Shown one piece after another: positions 1 through 9,158 of a stretch of DNA of 64,000 bases. Within the stretch, counting starts at the first letter, position 1; each line of letters opens with the position of its first letter. Below the pieces are notes generated by a model. The model was not told the DNA's origin. It ran no database searches and saw only the letters and a program-made list of their open reading frames with translations. The translations under genes and the position numbers were made by a program. Origin of the DNA: Pogonophryne albipinna (Eukaryota > Chordata > Actinopteri > Perciformes > Artedidraconidae); contig JAPTMU010000089.1 of NCBI GenBank assembly GCA_028583405.1, positions 311,501 through 375,500 of the forward strand. Reading direction: 5' to 3'.

Positions 1-341
1 ATTACATCTCTCTCCCCCCATTCGCTCCTCTCTCTCCCCCCTCCGGTACACAGCACCGTAAGACATAGTGTGGAGTTGCATTAGGTAACGCGAGATACGG
101 CTGATACTTAGTTTCTGTTATGGATCAGTATCAACAGTCCTGCCAGTAACGTTACTATATTATCAATACTACTTTAGTTATAGCCTGATATATGATAGCT
201 AACTTTACAATGTTGTGATGTGACTGACGTTAGCTAACATTAACTGTCTGTAGCTAACACCGGTCACTCACCAAGACAGCTTGTTCTCCACATGTTCTCC
301 TCACACCACAGCTCCATTTCTCGCCGATGGCCGTTATTTCT
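1..341. other. No gene recognised
   Basis: Mostly AT-rich sequence with a pyrimidine-rich start. I see no credible coding exon, RNA gene or transposon end in it. Confidence 0.4.
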
Positions 342-458
342 TCAAATCCTTGGCTGCTCCTGGTCTCTTGGACGCGTAGCAGGCTCATAATTATAATCAT
401 ATGCATTCGAATATATATTTTCAACCTCTTCTGTGTCAAAACTAGCATTGTGATCCAT
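342..458 (-). CDS. Possible short first exon or 38-residue ORF
   Basis: A minus-strand ORF starts with ATG at 458 and reads MDHNASFDTEEV..., ending at 342. It is acidic and carries a Tyr-rich patch (YDYNYEP). It lies just downstream of a CpG-containing, promoter-like stretch. The patch resembles the N-terminus of teleost genes that carry a P2X7-like cytoplasmic domain, but that is a loose impression. No splice donor was found before the stop, so it could be a chance ORF or an upstream ORF. Confidence 0.25.
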   Translation of the reverse strand: MDHNASFDTEEVENIYSNAYDYNYEPATRPRDQEQPRI

Positions 459-678
459 GTTTATTCATACGTTAGACCGGCCGCTCTCCCCCATGTTGCG
501 TCACACGCGGGAGGTCACGTGGGGAGGCTTTTTTTATGCGGAAGTAAAAACGTCTTACAAAAACGATGCCAGATGTCCCTGTAGTGTATATTTCTGTATA
601 TTTGTTTGAAAATCTAGTGTATACATCATTTTCCTACACATTTATTTACTGGGGTCTCTAACCTGCATGTTCCTCTGG
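459..678. promoter_or_regulatory. Possible CpG-containing promoter region
   Basis: The stretch around 480-550 is CpG-richer than its surroundings. It holds an E-box CACGTG at 516-521 and an ETS-type GCGGAAGTA at 538-546. Such motifs are common in housekeeping promoters, but also in fish transposon ends, so promoter function is inferred only. Confidence 0.25.
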
Positions 679-682
679 TTAA

Positions 683-1846
683 GCCCCGAGCCTGTTTTTC
701 AGGTCTCAGGCTCGAAAATGACATTCCCAGAACAAATGACCATATCTTCCCTTCTAAAAGGGTTAAATTAATAATCTTTTTTCTCAAAGCAAGGTTACAC
801 CTGTGAGTTGGATGTAGAAGTGTCAGAATCAATATAGATGTTTTTATTTTAAAGTAAATTCTAATTGAACACAGTAAAAAAAATTAAATGATTGTGTCCG
901 TCCAAAAAAAAAAATTACTTATAGTGAAAACCACCCTTGAATGATGGGATGGTAGACTAAAAGCTTTAGGAATCCAAACTACAACATATAATAAGTACCC
1001 TGTATCAAGATTGATGCAAAACAAGTGAAATTTGACCTTTTAGAGAGATTTAGCACAAAAAAAACACTTCTGGGGTCATTTGGGTGGATTTGCCCTATCT
1101 CTGGCCCCCCTTGCTCGATTTTGCTGATTGACATCTCTTTCTAACCGTCAGAGCCAATGGAATCGAGGGGAAATCCCACATACTCCTTATTTGGTCATGT
1201 GTGTGTGTGTGAGACTGACGCATAGCCAAAACCGGAAGCTACGACAACTCTGGTGGCTACCATTAGCAGCTAACTTTTACTCTCCGATTTTTACATAAAA
1301 ATTGAATTATGGATTTTAAATTAAAAAAAATATTCCACAGAAACATTATCAACCTATGGAATAACCGATTCAGCCCCGTTTTTTCTCGTTTTAATGCCAT
1401 TGAACAAGTCTTTTGATCAGATTGACAGCTACGGTGAGACGATCTCCCGTAAAAGCTCCGTAAAGGTACGTGTTGTGATGTCTGTGTTTGCTTCCCCTGT
1501 CGCGAGTTCGGATCACTCAGTGATGATATATATACCTAAATAATCTGTGGAACCTCAGCTTTAATCGGATATCTTGTATGTGCAGCTACGATAAGGAATA
1601 AGGGTATCTTTTATCTTGAGTTCTGTGCCAAAGTGCGTTAGCATTTTTCGCTCAGGGGTCATTTAGATGCTTCTTATGAGACTTGTGTTTTGTTTTGGTA
1701 AAAATGGTTTGTATCGTCAGTTAGCTGAGATTATTCCCGTTAATCTGGTAAAACACATTAATAGGTTCTTAAATATTAAGATCCCCTGAGACACAGTGTC
1801 GTGAGAAAAAAAAAAAAAAAGGACCCGCCGAGGGGGTCATTGGGGC
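683..1846. mobile_element. piggyBac-like non-autonomous element
   Basis: The segment is bounded by TTAA at 679-682 and TTAA at 1847-1850. Its ends are inverted: GCCCC at the left and GGGGC at the right. TTAA target duplication is the hallmark of the piggyBac superfamily. No transposase ORF is visible. A shorter copy with the same ends and a shared internal stretch (TCTCGTTTTAATGCCATTGAA) lies at 58777-58931. The terminal repeats are very short, so the superfamily call rests on TTAA plus the second copy. Confidence 0.5.
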
Positions 1847-2509
1847 TTAACAGGTTACGGAAAAATCTAACTCTGCATAATTCACTCTGAACCTCCTAAA
1901 AACCTAAAATGCATCTTATATTCTCCATCATGTTTTAAAAAATATATAAATTACATTATAAACACATGAATACAATAATTAAATATTTATATTAAAACTA
2001 TCAAACACTAACAAATATGTTCAGTTTGAGCTGTTTCTCACATGTGTATGAAGCTACATGATGCTCATAATGACTGAGTAGTTTAAACTGAAGATGCTTT
2101 GGATGTATGGCTCCACTATTTCTGAAATAAATACTTTCTATTTATTTTTTATCACATTTCTTCTAAATTCATCCCGACATATTTGTCATATTTGTAAACT
2201 GTGTGATCTTGAGTTGAATCAGTTTCAGTGGGTTGTTATTAGTCTGGCTGCACATCATGAGTTAGTGTAGATGGAGCAGAGGTTCAGATGTGAAGTCTCC
2301 ACTTTTTATTGAAGGAGAAGCACGTTGTCTTTAATATTAATGAGAGCTCTTTTCTCTTTCTGTATCTTACAGTTTTTAACCTGTCAGGATGTCCACTTTA
2401 TAAACTCCTACATTCTCTACTTCTCCAGCTATAAACAGATTATTGAACCTTGAATATTTTAAGCTGAAACTTTGTTTTTCTAAAGTTACATCATGTTTTC
2501 TTTATTCAG

Positions 2510-2683
2510 ACAGAGGAGCTGCAGTTTGTCAGAGATCAGCTGTTCTGCTCTGATCTCCGCTCTGAAGTCCAACCCCTCCCATCTGAGACTTCTGGACCTG
2601 AGTAGCAACGCTCTGCAGGATTCAGGAGTGAAGCTGCTGAAAGATCTTCTGGAGAGTCCAGACTGCAGACTGAAGACTCTCAC
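2510..2683 (+). CDS. NLR-C (NLRC3-like) LRR exon 1, type A
   Basis: A 174-bp exon lies between a 3' splice site (tttattcag) and a 5' splice site (gtcagt), with phase-2 boundaries on both sides. It encodes one 58-residue ribonuclease-inhibitor-type LRR pair, with blocks such as [20 protein letters not shown] and [22 protein letters not shown] exons of this exact length are typical of the teleost FISNA-NACHT-LRR family, whose LRR arrays are thought to sense ligand in the cytosol. The NACHT exons are not in the window. This copy has NAL and VKLLKD where the others have ND/NK and VELLRD/VELMRD. Confidence 0.85.
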
Positions 2684-3094
2684 GTCAGTTCTCCATATTT
2701 GACTTCTGTGCTGAGATTAATATGTTCGAGTTGTGTTGACTCTGAGCTGCAGACATCAGGCTGATATTATCCTGATCCTCCCTGAGTATCTTAATGCTAA
2801 AGTCTATTCTCTTCTTCATTGGTTTCTTTCCCTGACAGTAGCAGAGTAATATTCAGCTTTAAATGTAAATATTACAATAAGAATTATACTCTGCATAATT
2901 CACACTGAACCTCCATCAAGTTTTATTTTACTACATTATATAAAAGACAAATGAGTCAAATTAATAAGTATTTCCAATCAAACACAAAACATATATTCAG
3001 TATTTGCTTCTTCCAACATTTTTATGAAGCTAAAAGATGCTTATACTGACTGAATAGTTTAAACTGACCATGTGATCATGTGTTCTTTATTCAG

Positions 3095-3268
3095 TCTGAC
3101 TGGCTGCAGTTTGTCAGAGATCAGCTGTTCTGCTCTGGTCTCAGCTCTGAGGTCCAACCCCTCCCATCTGAGACTTCTGGACCTGAGTGACAACGATCTG
3201 CAGGATTCAGGAGTGGAGCTGCTGAGAGATCTTCTGGAGAGTCCAGACTGCAGACTGGAGACTCTCGA
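3095..3268 (+). CDS. NLR-C LRR exon 2, type B
   Basis: Same 174-bp, phase-2 design as the preceding exon. The acceptor is 'ctttattcag' and the donor follows ACTCTCGA. It encodes [20 protein letters not shown] and [20 protein letters not shown]. The open frame and intact splice sites suggest a usable exon. The following 0.8 kb is duplicated intron sequence without another exon. Confidence 0.85.
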
Positions 3269-4086
3269 GTCAGTTCTTGTTACTTCTGTGCTGAGATTAA
3301 TATGTGAGAGTTGTGTTGACTCTGAGCTGCAGACATCAGACTGATATTATCCTGATCCTCACTGAGTATCTTAATGCTAAAGTATGTTTTCTTCTTCTGT
3401 GGTTTCTTTCCCTGACAGTGGCAGAGCAATGTTAAGGAAGAATCAAACTCTGCATAATTCACTCTGAACCTCCTAAAAACCTCAAATTCATCTTATATTC
3501 GCCATCATGTTTTTATTTTTAAATAAATGACTTTATAAACACATGAATACAATACTTAAATATTTATATTAAAACTATCAAACACTAACAAATATTTTCA
3601 GTTTTATCTGTTTCTCACATGTGTATGAAGCTACATGATGCTCATACTGACTGAGTAGTTTAAACTGAAGATGCTTTGGATGTATGGCTCCACTATTTCT
3701 GAAATAAATATTTTCTATTTATTCTTTATCACATTTCTTCTAAATTCCTCCCGACATATTTGTCATATTTGTAAACTGTGTGATCTTGAGTTGAATCAGT
3801 TTCAGTGGGTTTTTATTAGTCTGGCTGCACATCATGAGTTAGTGTAGATGGAGCAGAGGTTCAGATGTGAAGTCTCCACTTTTTATTGAAGGTGAAGCAC
3901 CTTGTCTTTCATATTAATGAGAGCTCTTTTCTCTTTCTGTATCTTACAGTTTTTAACCTGTCAGGATGTCCACTTTATAAACTCCTACATTCTCTACTTC
4001 TCCAGCTATAAACAGATTATTGAACCTTGAATATTTTAAGCTGAAACTTTGTTTTTCTAAAGTTACATCACGTTTTCTTTATTCAG

Positions 4087-4260
4087 ACTGTGGGGCTGCA
4101 GTTTGTCAGAGATCAGCTGTTCTGCTCTGATCTCCGCTCTGAAGTCCAACCCCTCTCATCTGAGAGGTCTGAACCTGAGTAGCAACGATCTGCAGGATTC
4201 AGGAGTGGAGCTGCTGAGAGATCTTCTGGAGAGTCCAGACTGCAGACTGGAGACTCTCAT
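4087..4260 (+). CDS. NLR-C LRR exon 3, type A
   Basis: This exon has no in-frame ATG but is fully open between its acceptor (tttattcag) and donor (gtcagt), with the same length and phase as the others. It encodes [20 protein letters not shown] and [20 protein letters not shown]. It lies about 1,577 bp after exon 1 and 993 bp before exon 4, which shows that one repeat unit lost its type B exon. Confidence 0.85.
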
Positions 4261-5080
4261 GTCAGTTCTCCATCTTTAACTTCTGTGCTGAGATTAATAT
4301 GTGAGAGTTGTGTTGACTCTGAGCTGCAGACATCAGGCTGATATTATCCTGATCCTCTCTGAGTATCTTAATGCTAAAGTATGTTTTCTTCTTCTGTGGT
4401 TTCTTTCCCTGACAGTGGCAGAGCAATTTTAAGTAAAAATCTAACTCTGCATAATTCACTCTGAACTTCCTAAAAACCTCAAATTCATCTTAGATTTTCC
4501 ATCATGTTTATTTTAAATAAATGACATTATAAACACATGAATACAATAAATAAATATTTATATTAAAACTATCAAACACTAATAAATATTTTCAGTTTTA
4601 TCTGTTTCTCACATGTGTATGAAGCTACATGATGCTCATACTGACTGAGCAGTTCAAACTGAAGATGCTTTGGATGTATGGCTCCACTATTTCTGATATA
4701 AATATTTTCTATTTATTTTTTATCACATTTCTTCTAAATTCATCCCGACATATTTGTCATATTTGTAAACTGTGTGATCTTGAGTTGAATCAGTTTCAGT
4801 GGGTTTTTATTAGTCTGGCTGCACATCATGAGTTAGTGTAGATGGAGCAGAGCTTCAGATGTGAAGTCTCCACTTTTTATTGAAGGTGAAGCACGTTGTC
4901 TTTAATATTAATGAGAGCTCTTTTCTCTTTCTGTATCTTACAGTTTTTAACCTGTCAGGATGTCCACTTTATAAACTCCTACATTCTCTACTTCTCCAGC
5001 TATAAACAGATTATTGAACCTTGAATATTTTAAGCTGAAACTTTGTTTTTCTAAAGTTACATCATGTTTTCTTTATTCAG

Positions 5081-5254
5081 ACTGAGGAAGTGCAGGTTGT
5101 CAGAGATCAGCTGTTCTGCTCTGATCTCAGCTCTGAAGTCCAACCCCTCCCACCTGAGATATCTGAACCTGAATAACAACGATCTGCAGGATTCAGGAGT
5201 GGAGCTGATGAGAGATCTTCTGGAGAGTCCAGACTGCAGACTTGAGGATCTCAG
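5081..5254 (+). CDS. NLR-C LRR exon 4, type A
   Basis: 174 bp with phase-2 boundaries, encoding [20 protein letters not shown] and [20 protein letters not shown]. Substitutions relative to the other copies (CRLSE for CSLSE, NLNNN for DLSSN) fall in the variable positions of the LRR. This is the pattern expected if the surface residues diversify after duplication. Confidence 0.85.
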
Positions 5255-5665
5255 GTCAGTTCTCCATCTTTAACTTCTGTGCTGAGATTAATATGTGAGA
5301 GTTGTGTTGACTCTGAGCTGCAGACATCAGGCTGATATTATTCTGATCCTCACTGAGTATCTTAAAGCTAAAGTATGTTTTCTTCTTCTGTGGTTTCTTT
5401 CTCTGACAGTGGCAGAGCAATATTCAGCTTTAAATGTAAATATTACAATAAGAATTATACTCTGCATAATTCACACTGAACCTCCGTCAAGTTTTATTTT
5501 ACTACATTATATAAAAGACAAATGAGTACAATTAATAAGTATTTCCAATCAAACACAAAACATATATTCAGTATTTGCTTCTTCAAACATTATAATGAAG
5601 ATAAAAGATGCTTATACTGACTGAATAGTTTAAACTGACCATGTGATCATGTGTTCTATATTCAG

Positions 5666-5839
5666 ACTGAGACACTGCAGGTTGTCAGAGATCAGCTGTT
5701 CTGCTCTGATCTCAGCTCTGAAGTCCAACCCCTCCCATCTGAGACTTCTGAACCTGAGTGAGAACAAGCTGCAGGATTCAGGAGTGGAGCTGCTGAGAGA
5801 TCTTCTGGAGAGTCCAGACTGCAGACTGGAGACTCTCGG
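5666..5839 (+). CDS. NLR-C LRR exon 5, type B
   Basis: 174 bp, with acceptor 'ctatattcag' and donor gtcagtaagg. It encodes [20 protein letters not shown] and [20 protein letters not shown]. It is the last LRR exon before the LTR retrotransposon. The intron after it does not match the introns of the other units, so the duplicated array ends here. Confidence 0.85.
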
Positions 5840-6341
5840 GTCAGTAAGGGGTCGACTCTCTGCTGGTTCAGCAGTATTGCATTAAACACAGGGAGGTGGA
5901 TGTGTTCCTCTCACTGGGAAATCTCTCCAGTTCCACCTTCCAGGCGTAGCCTAGCTTAGCACAACAAATCATGGAGGTTACCATTTGTTTGCAGTTTCTA
6001 CTTTTGTTCATCTTATGTTTATTTTCTTTCATTCTTATCAAGCGATATAATGCAAGCTGACAATGCAACGCCACATCTCAGTCAGGAGCAACTCATTAAC
6101 AGACAAATGGGATGTTACAGTTAAAAAGGTAGTCTGTTTGTTTTTCTATGTTCCTGGACTAATGCCTAGTGAATTCTCTAATGCAGCTGAGAGCTGTGGG
6201 CAGTCAGTCGCAGTGTTTGCAGAGAAGATATGATGTGATGTAAATCATTGGATCAGTCAGGACTCTGAAGCTGACTAACTCAAAGAACAAACTATTATTT
6301 TAACTTGATCTAAAACTGTTGGATTGTGTTCATCCCTGCAG

Positions 6342-6382
6342 GATCAATGGAGAGACAATCAGAGCCAAGATACAGAAGAACT
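6342..6382 (+). CDS. Possible short 3' exon of the NLR gene
   Basis: A 41-bp segment sits between a good acceptor (catccctgcag) and a consensus donor (gtgagt). Its first base completes the codon left open by the phase-2 LRR exons. The frame then reads INGETIRAKIQKN. Fish NLR genes often have a short linker exon between LRRs and a B30.2 domain, but no B30.2 exon is seen downstream; a retrotransposon begins 220 bp later. The exon is supported by splice signals and phase only. Confidence 0.35.
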
Positions 6383-6596
6383 GTGAGTATTGAACCCATA
6401 TCCTCCATTCATCAAACTATCTTACATGCAATCAAATCTTAGGTAATATATTTATGTATCACTTGATGAAATCTGTGCCTCACGTTTATGTCTAACAGTG
6501 GCTAACAGGGGCTAACCTGCTACAACGGCCCAAAAACACTTACATTAGGAGAAAGGCGCTGAAGCTTCAAATACGATACAATATAAAAACACAAAT

Positions 6597-6601
6597 GTGC
6601 C
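6597..6601. repeat. 5-bp target-site duplication GTGCC
   Basis: GTGCC occurs immediately before the 5' LTR (6597-6601) and immediately after the 3' LTR (12873-12877). A 5-bp duplication fits Ty3-type integrase and fixes both ends of the insertion. Confidence 0.9.
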
Positions 6602-7514
6602 TGTAACGAAGGTAACTTTGTTACTATGGACTGACGGCTTTGGGGGCCTTGTAATATTGCACATGTGGGTTTGCACTTTATATAACGACTTCCTTTTGCA
6701 TAGTAATAATGTCACTCAGCACTTTAGTGAACAGTTTGCACTTTATTATCATGATTTGCACAGTACAGTTTGACATGGCCTATTGGCACATTTTTATATA
6801 ATCTATACTATTTATTGATGTAGTAGTTGTTAAATGATTAAACCTTATTATTTGGAATGTCGTCTGGCAGATGCTGGTCGGTCCTCGGCTCCACCTGAAA
6901 AGAGAGGGGAGTTATAGCGAGAGCGCCGAGAGTGTTTATGATTGTGTAAGATTGACAGCGGATGAGATTAATCATTGTGTGCAGATGTCCTGTTTTAGCG
7001 TGTATATGTCATGACATTAAGTTGCATTCATTGTAGAAGTGAACACTGTGTAAAGGTTACGTCCATCGCTTACCCATGCTGTTTCGTCCTGTGTCCGCTC
7101 CAGTGTATTTGGCCAAAAGGTCCTCGGGGGGAAACAAACACTGACTGGGGTTTCTGTTGTAGTTGGGAATGTATTTCTATATATTATGGTCAGTTATAAT
7201 GTGGGTTTTGGGGTTAACTTAACAGCTGGCTATAAACCACTGATCATACATGCACAGAATATTATAGATGATCGTTATACCAATTATGATGACATGTGTA
7301 TTTATAATGGCTCACCTGTGAATGGTTTCTCCCAATAAGATCCTCTATAAAACAGCCAGTCTTCAGTCGGAGGAAAGTGGTGAACACCTCCATGCTGGCT
7401 GGCTGTTCTTTATGGTGGTTGTGAAATAAAGACACTATGGTGTGCAACTCTACCTCCTCTCGTGTTTGGTTCTTTCACTGGAAATCCAGCCGCTAAAAGG
7501 GTCGCTGTCTCACA
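6602..7514 (+). repeat. 5' LTR of the Gmr1-like element
   Basis: 913 bp, starting TGTAACGAAG and ending GTCTCACA. A TATAAAA box lies at 7346-7352 and an AATAAA polyadenylation signal at 7425-7430, which places the U3/R/U5 borders in its last 170 bp. Compared with the 3' LTR it has about 30 extra bases after 7355, around 'cttcagtcggaggaaagtgg'. Confidence 0.9.
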
Positions 7515-7516
7515 AA

Positions 7517-7533
7517 TGGTGTCAGAAGCTGGG
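7517..7533 (+). promoter_or_regulatory. Primer-binding site, tRNA-Leu type
   Basis: TGGTGTCAGAAGCTGGG begins two bases after the LTR. It matches the complement of the 3' end of vertebrate tRNA-Leu(CAA), apart from one inserted base. Minus-strand DNA synthesis would start here. Confidence 0.75.
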
Positions 7534-7553
7534 CCCCACACTACAGTGAAAGG

Positions 7554-8498
7554 ATGCCGAGAGGGGGAAAAAAAGATGATAAGGAGGACCAAGAGGGGAG
7601 AGCCGCCTCGTCAGTTGAGCCAGGCAGCACAGCGGAGTCCAAAACCGAGGGGAAGCTGGAGGAGCTAGCAGAATTGGTGACAACGCTAGTTCGTGTTCAA
7701 GCGTCTAAAGATGAACAAGCAGAGAAGGTGTCCTCAATTCAGGAGTGCCGTTGGAGAAGCATGCAGCAGCAGTGTACTGAGATACAGCAGCAAGTATCCA
7801 GGATAGCACAAGAACGGAGACAAGAAGATGATACTCAGGACAACAGCCAGTTTCACGGAAGAAGTGAGTATCAGGACAGGGATTATGAGGGTCCTGCTGG
7901 TGATGACGATGAGATGTCCAACCAGAGGAGACACAGTCTCCAACAACAGAGGGAACCCTTGGCCCATAGGGAACCCAAATTGCTGCCGTTATCGCCAGAG
8001 GATGACATTGAACAGTTCCTGACAACTTTTGAGAGAATAGCATATGTCTGCCACTGGCCAAGAGACGGATGGGCGGTGCGCCTTGTTCCCTTGCTCACCG
8101 GTAAAGCTCGTAGTGCCTATGTGATGATGGACATGAAAGACTCTGACAATTATGGAAAAGTTAAAGCAGCAATTTTGTCAAAGTTTGAAATCACACCGGA
8201 TACTTACAGAAGACGATTCCGGTCCCTGAAGATCGAGTCTGGCGAGACTCCACAAGAGCTGTATGTTCGTCTGAAGGATCTCTTCGTCAAATGGGTAAAG
8301 CCAGGAACATCGACGGTGGAAGAAATAACCGAGACAATTATCCTGGAGCAGTTCCTGAGGATGCTCCAGCCTGAGCTAGAAATCTGGATAAGAGAGCATG
8401 ACCCCAAGACAGCAGCGGAGGCAGCACGCCTGGCAGAGGTTTTCACATCAGCCAGGAAAGAGAGCCGGGATGCCACCCGCAGTTGGGAGAACAACTGA
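7554..8498 (+). CDS. gag: Gag with SCAN-like capsid region
   Basis: 314 codons from an ATG 40 bp after the LTR. Residues 1-130 are charged and Gln-rich, with a likely coiled coil. From about residue 145 the chain is capsid-like (EDDIEQFLTTFERIAYVCHW). Residues 212-300 resemble the SCAN domain (RRRFRSL..., ILEQFLRMLQPELEIWIREH), which in tetrapod zinc-finger proteins is thought to derive from Gmr1-like Gag. The ORF ends at TGA 8496, but the same frame continues after it into a zinc knuckle and protease. The stop is therefore either a CpG-decay type mutation (CGA to TGA) or a readthrough site; I favour mutation because it falls before the nucleocapsid. Confidence 0.85.
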   Translation: MPRGGKKDDKEDQEGRAASSVEPGSTAESKTEGKLEELAELVTTLVRVQASKDEQAEKVSSIQECRWRSMQQQCTEIQQQVSRIAQERRQEDDTQDNSQFHGRSEYQDRDYEGPAGDDDEMSNQRRHSLQQQREPLAHREPKLLPLSPEDDIEQFLTTFERIAYVCHWPRDGWAVRLVPLLTGKARSAYVMMDMKDSDNYGKVKAAILSKFEITPDTYRRRFRSLKIESGETPQELYVRLKDLFVKWVKPGTSTVEEITETIILEQFLRMLQPELEIWIREHDPKTAAEAARLAEVFTSARKESRDATRSWENN

Positions 8499-9158
8499 GG
8501 CCCAAACCAAGCTCAAAGGCCGATAAAAAAAGAAATTAGGTGCTATCATTGCAATGCTCTAGGTCACACCAAGCCATATTGCCCAGTTTTAGCCCACACC
8601 AAGCCATCTCTCCTGTGTGCAGTTCCTAGGTCAGACAGGGTCGAGAGAGTAGGTGGAAAAGGCAGGAAAGTACCAGTCTTGATCAATGGGCAGCGGGTAG
8701 AAGCTTTGCTGGATACAGCATGTTTTCAGTCAGTTGTTTTGTCCAGTTTGGTCCCTAGGGAAAAGTGGAGTCAGGATACTTCAACCATAAGTTGCATTCA
8801 TGGTGATCAACATGTTTACCCCACAGCAGAGGTCTATCTAACTGTAGGAGGCCAAACCTTTCTGTTGCCTGTAGCATTAGCCCCAACATTGCCATACCCA
8901 GTCATTCTTGGTAATGATCTCCCTACACTTTATGACCTAGTGCACGAGCCAGGTTGCAAGTCTGACAGGGAAAGATGTGAGGTTGAGAGCCTTGGGGCAA
9001 CGGTCAGGGAGCCACTTAGCCAAGGTGAGGTTAAACCAGTTCTACAGCCAGTCAAGCCTTGTAATGTTACCACTAGAGCGCAGAAACTCGCTGAGATGCC
9101 TTTTTATGGGGTGGACTGGGAGACAAGTCCAGGTAAACCGCCCAAGACTAGAGCATAG
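8499..9158 (+). pseudogene. Nucleocapsid zinc knuckle and protease region
   Basis: Same frame as Gag, separated from it by the TGA at 8496 and from integrase by TAG at 9156. A CCHC knuckle (CYHCNALGHTKPYC) lies at about 8541-8582. The retroviral-type aspartic protease follows from about 8679: the active-site loop reads LLDTAC, where family members normally have D-T/S-G, and the second hallmark (VILGNDLPTLYDL) is at about 8910. The Gly-to-Ala change at the catalytic triad may reduce activity. Confidence 0.75.

Larger units (their letters stand above)
1851..5860 (+). repeat. Tandemly duplicated LRR exon-intron units
   Basis: Intron and exon sequence recurs as long direct repeats. The stretch beginning 'actctgcataattcactctgaac' recurs near 1874, 3450 and 4444. 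The stretch 'gatgctttggatgtatggctcc' recurs near 2092, 3668 and 4662. Two exon types alternate: type A (2510, 4087, 5081) is preceded by an intron end containing 'ctaaagttacatca', and type B (3095, 5666) by one containing 'gaccatgtgatcatg'. The A-B pair is about 585 bp apart in both places, and one B exon is missing between 4087 and 5081. This is the expected footprint of unequal crossing-over within an NLR gene. Confidence 0.85.

Noticed and set aside
7705..8494. Minus-strand ORFs opposite gag
   Set aside because: Antisense shadows of the Gag frame without any family match.
8496..8498. TGA as a programmed gag-pol readthrough stop
   Set aside because: It lies before the nucleocapsid zinc knuckle and not between NC and PR, and a second stop at 9156 follows; mutation is simpler.
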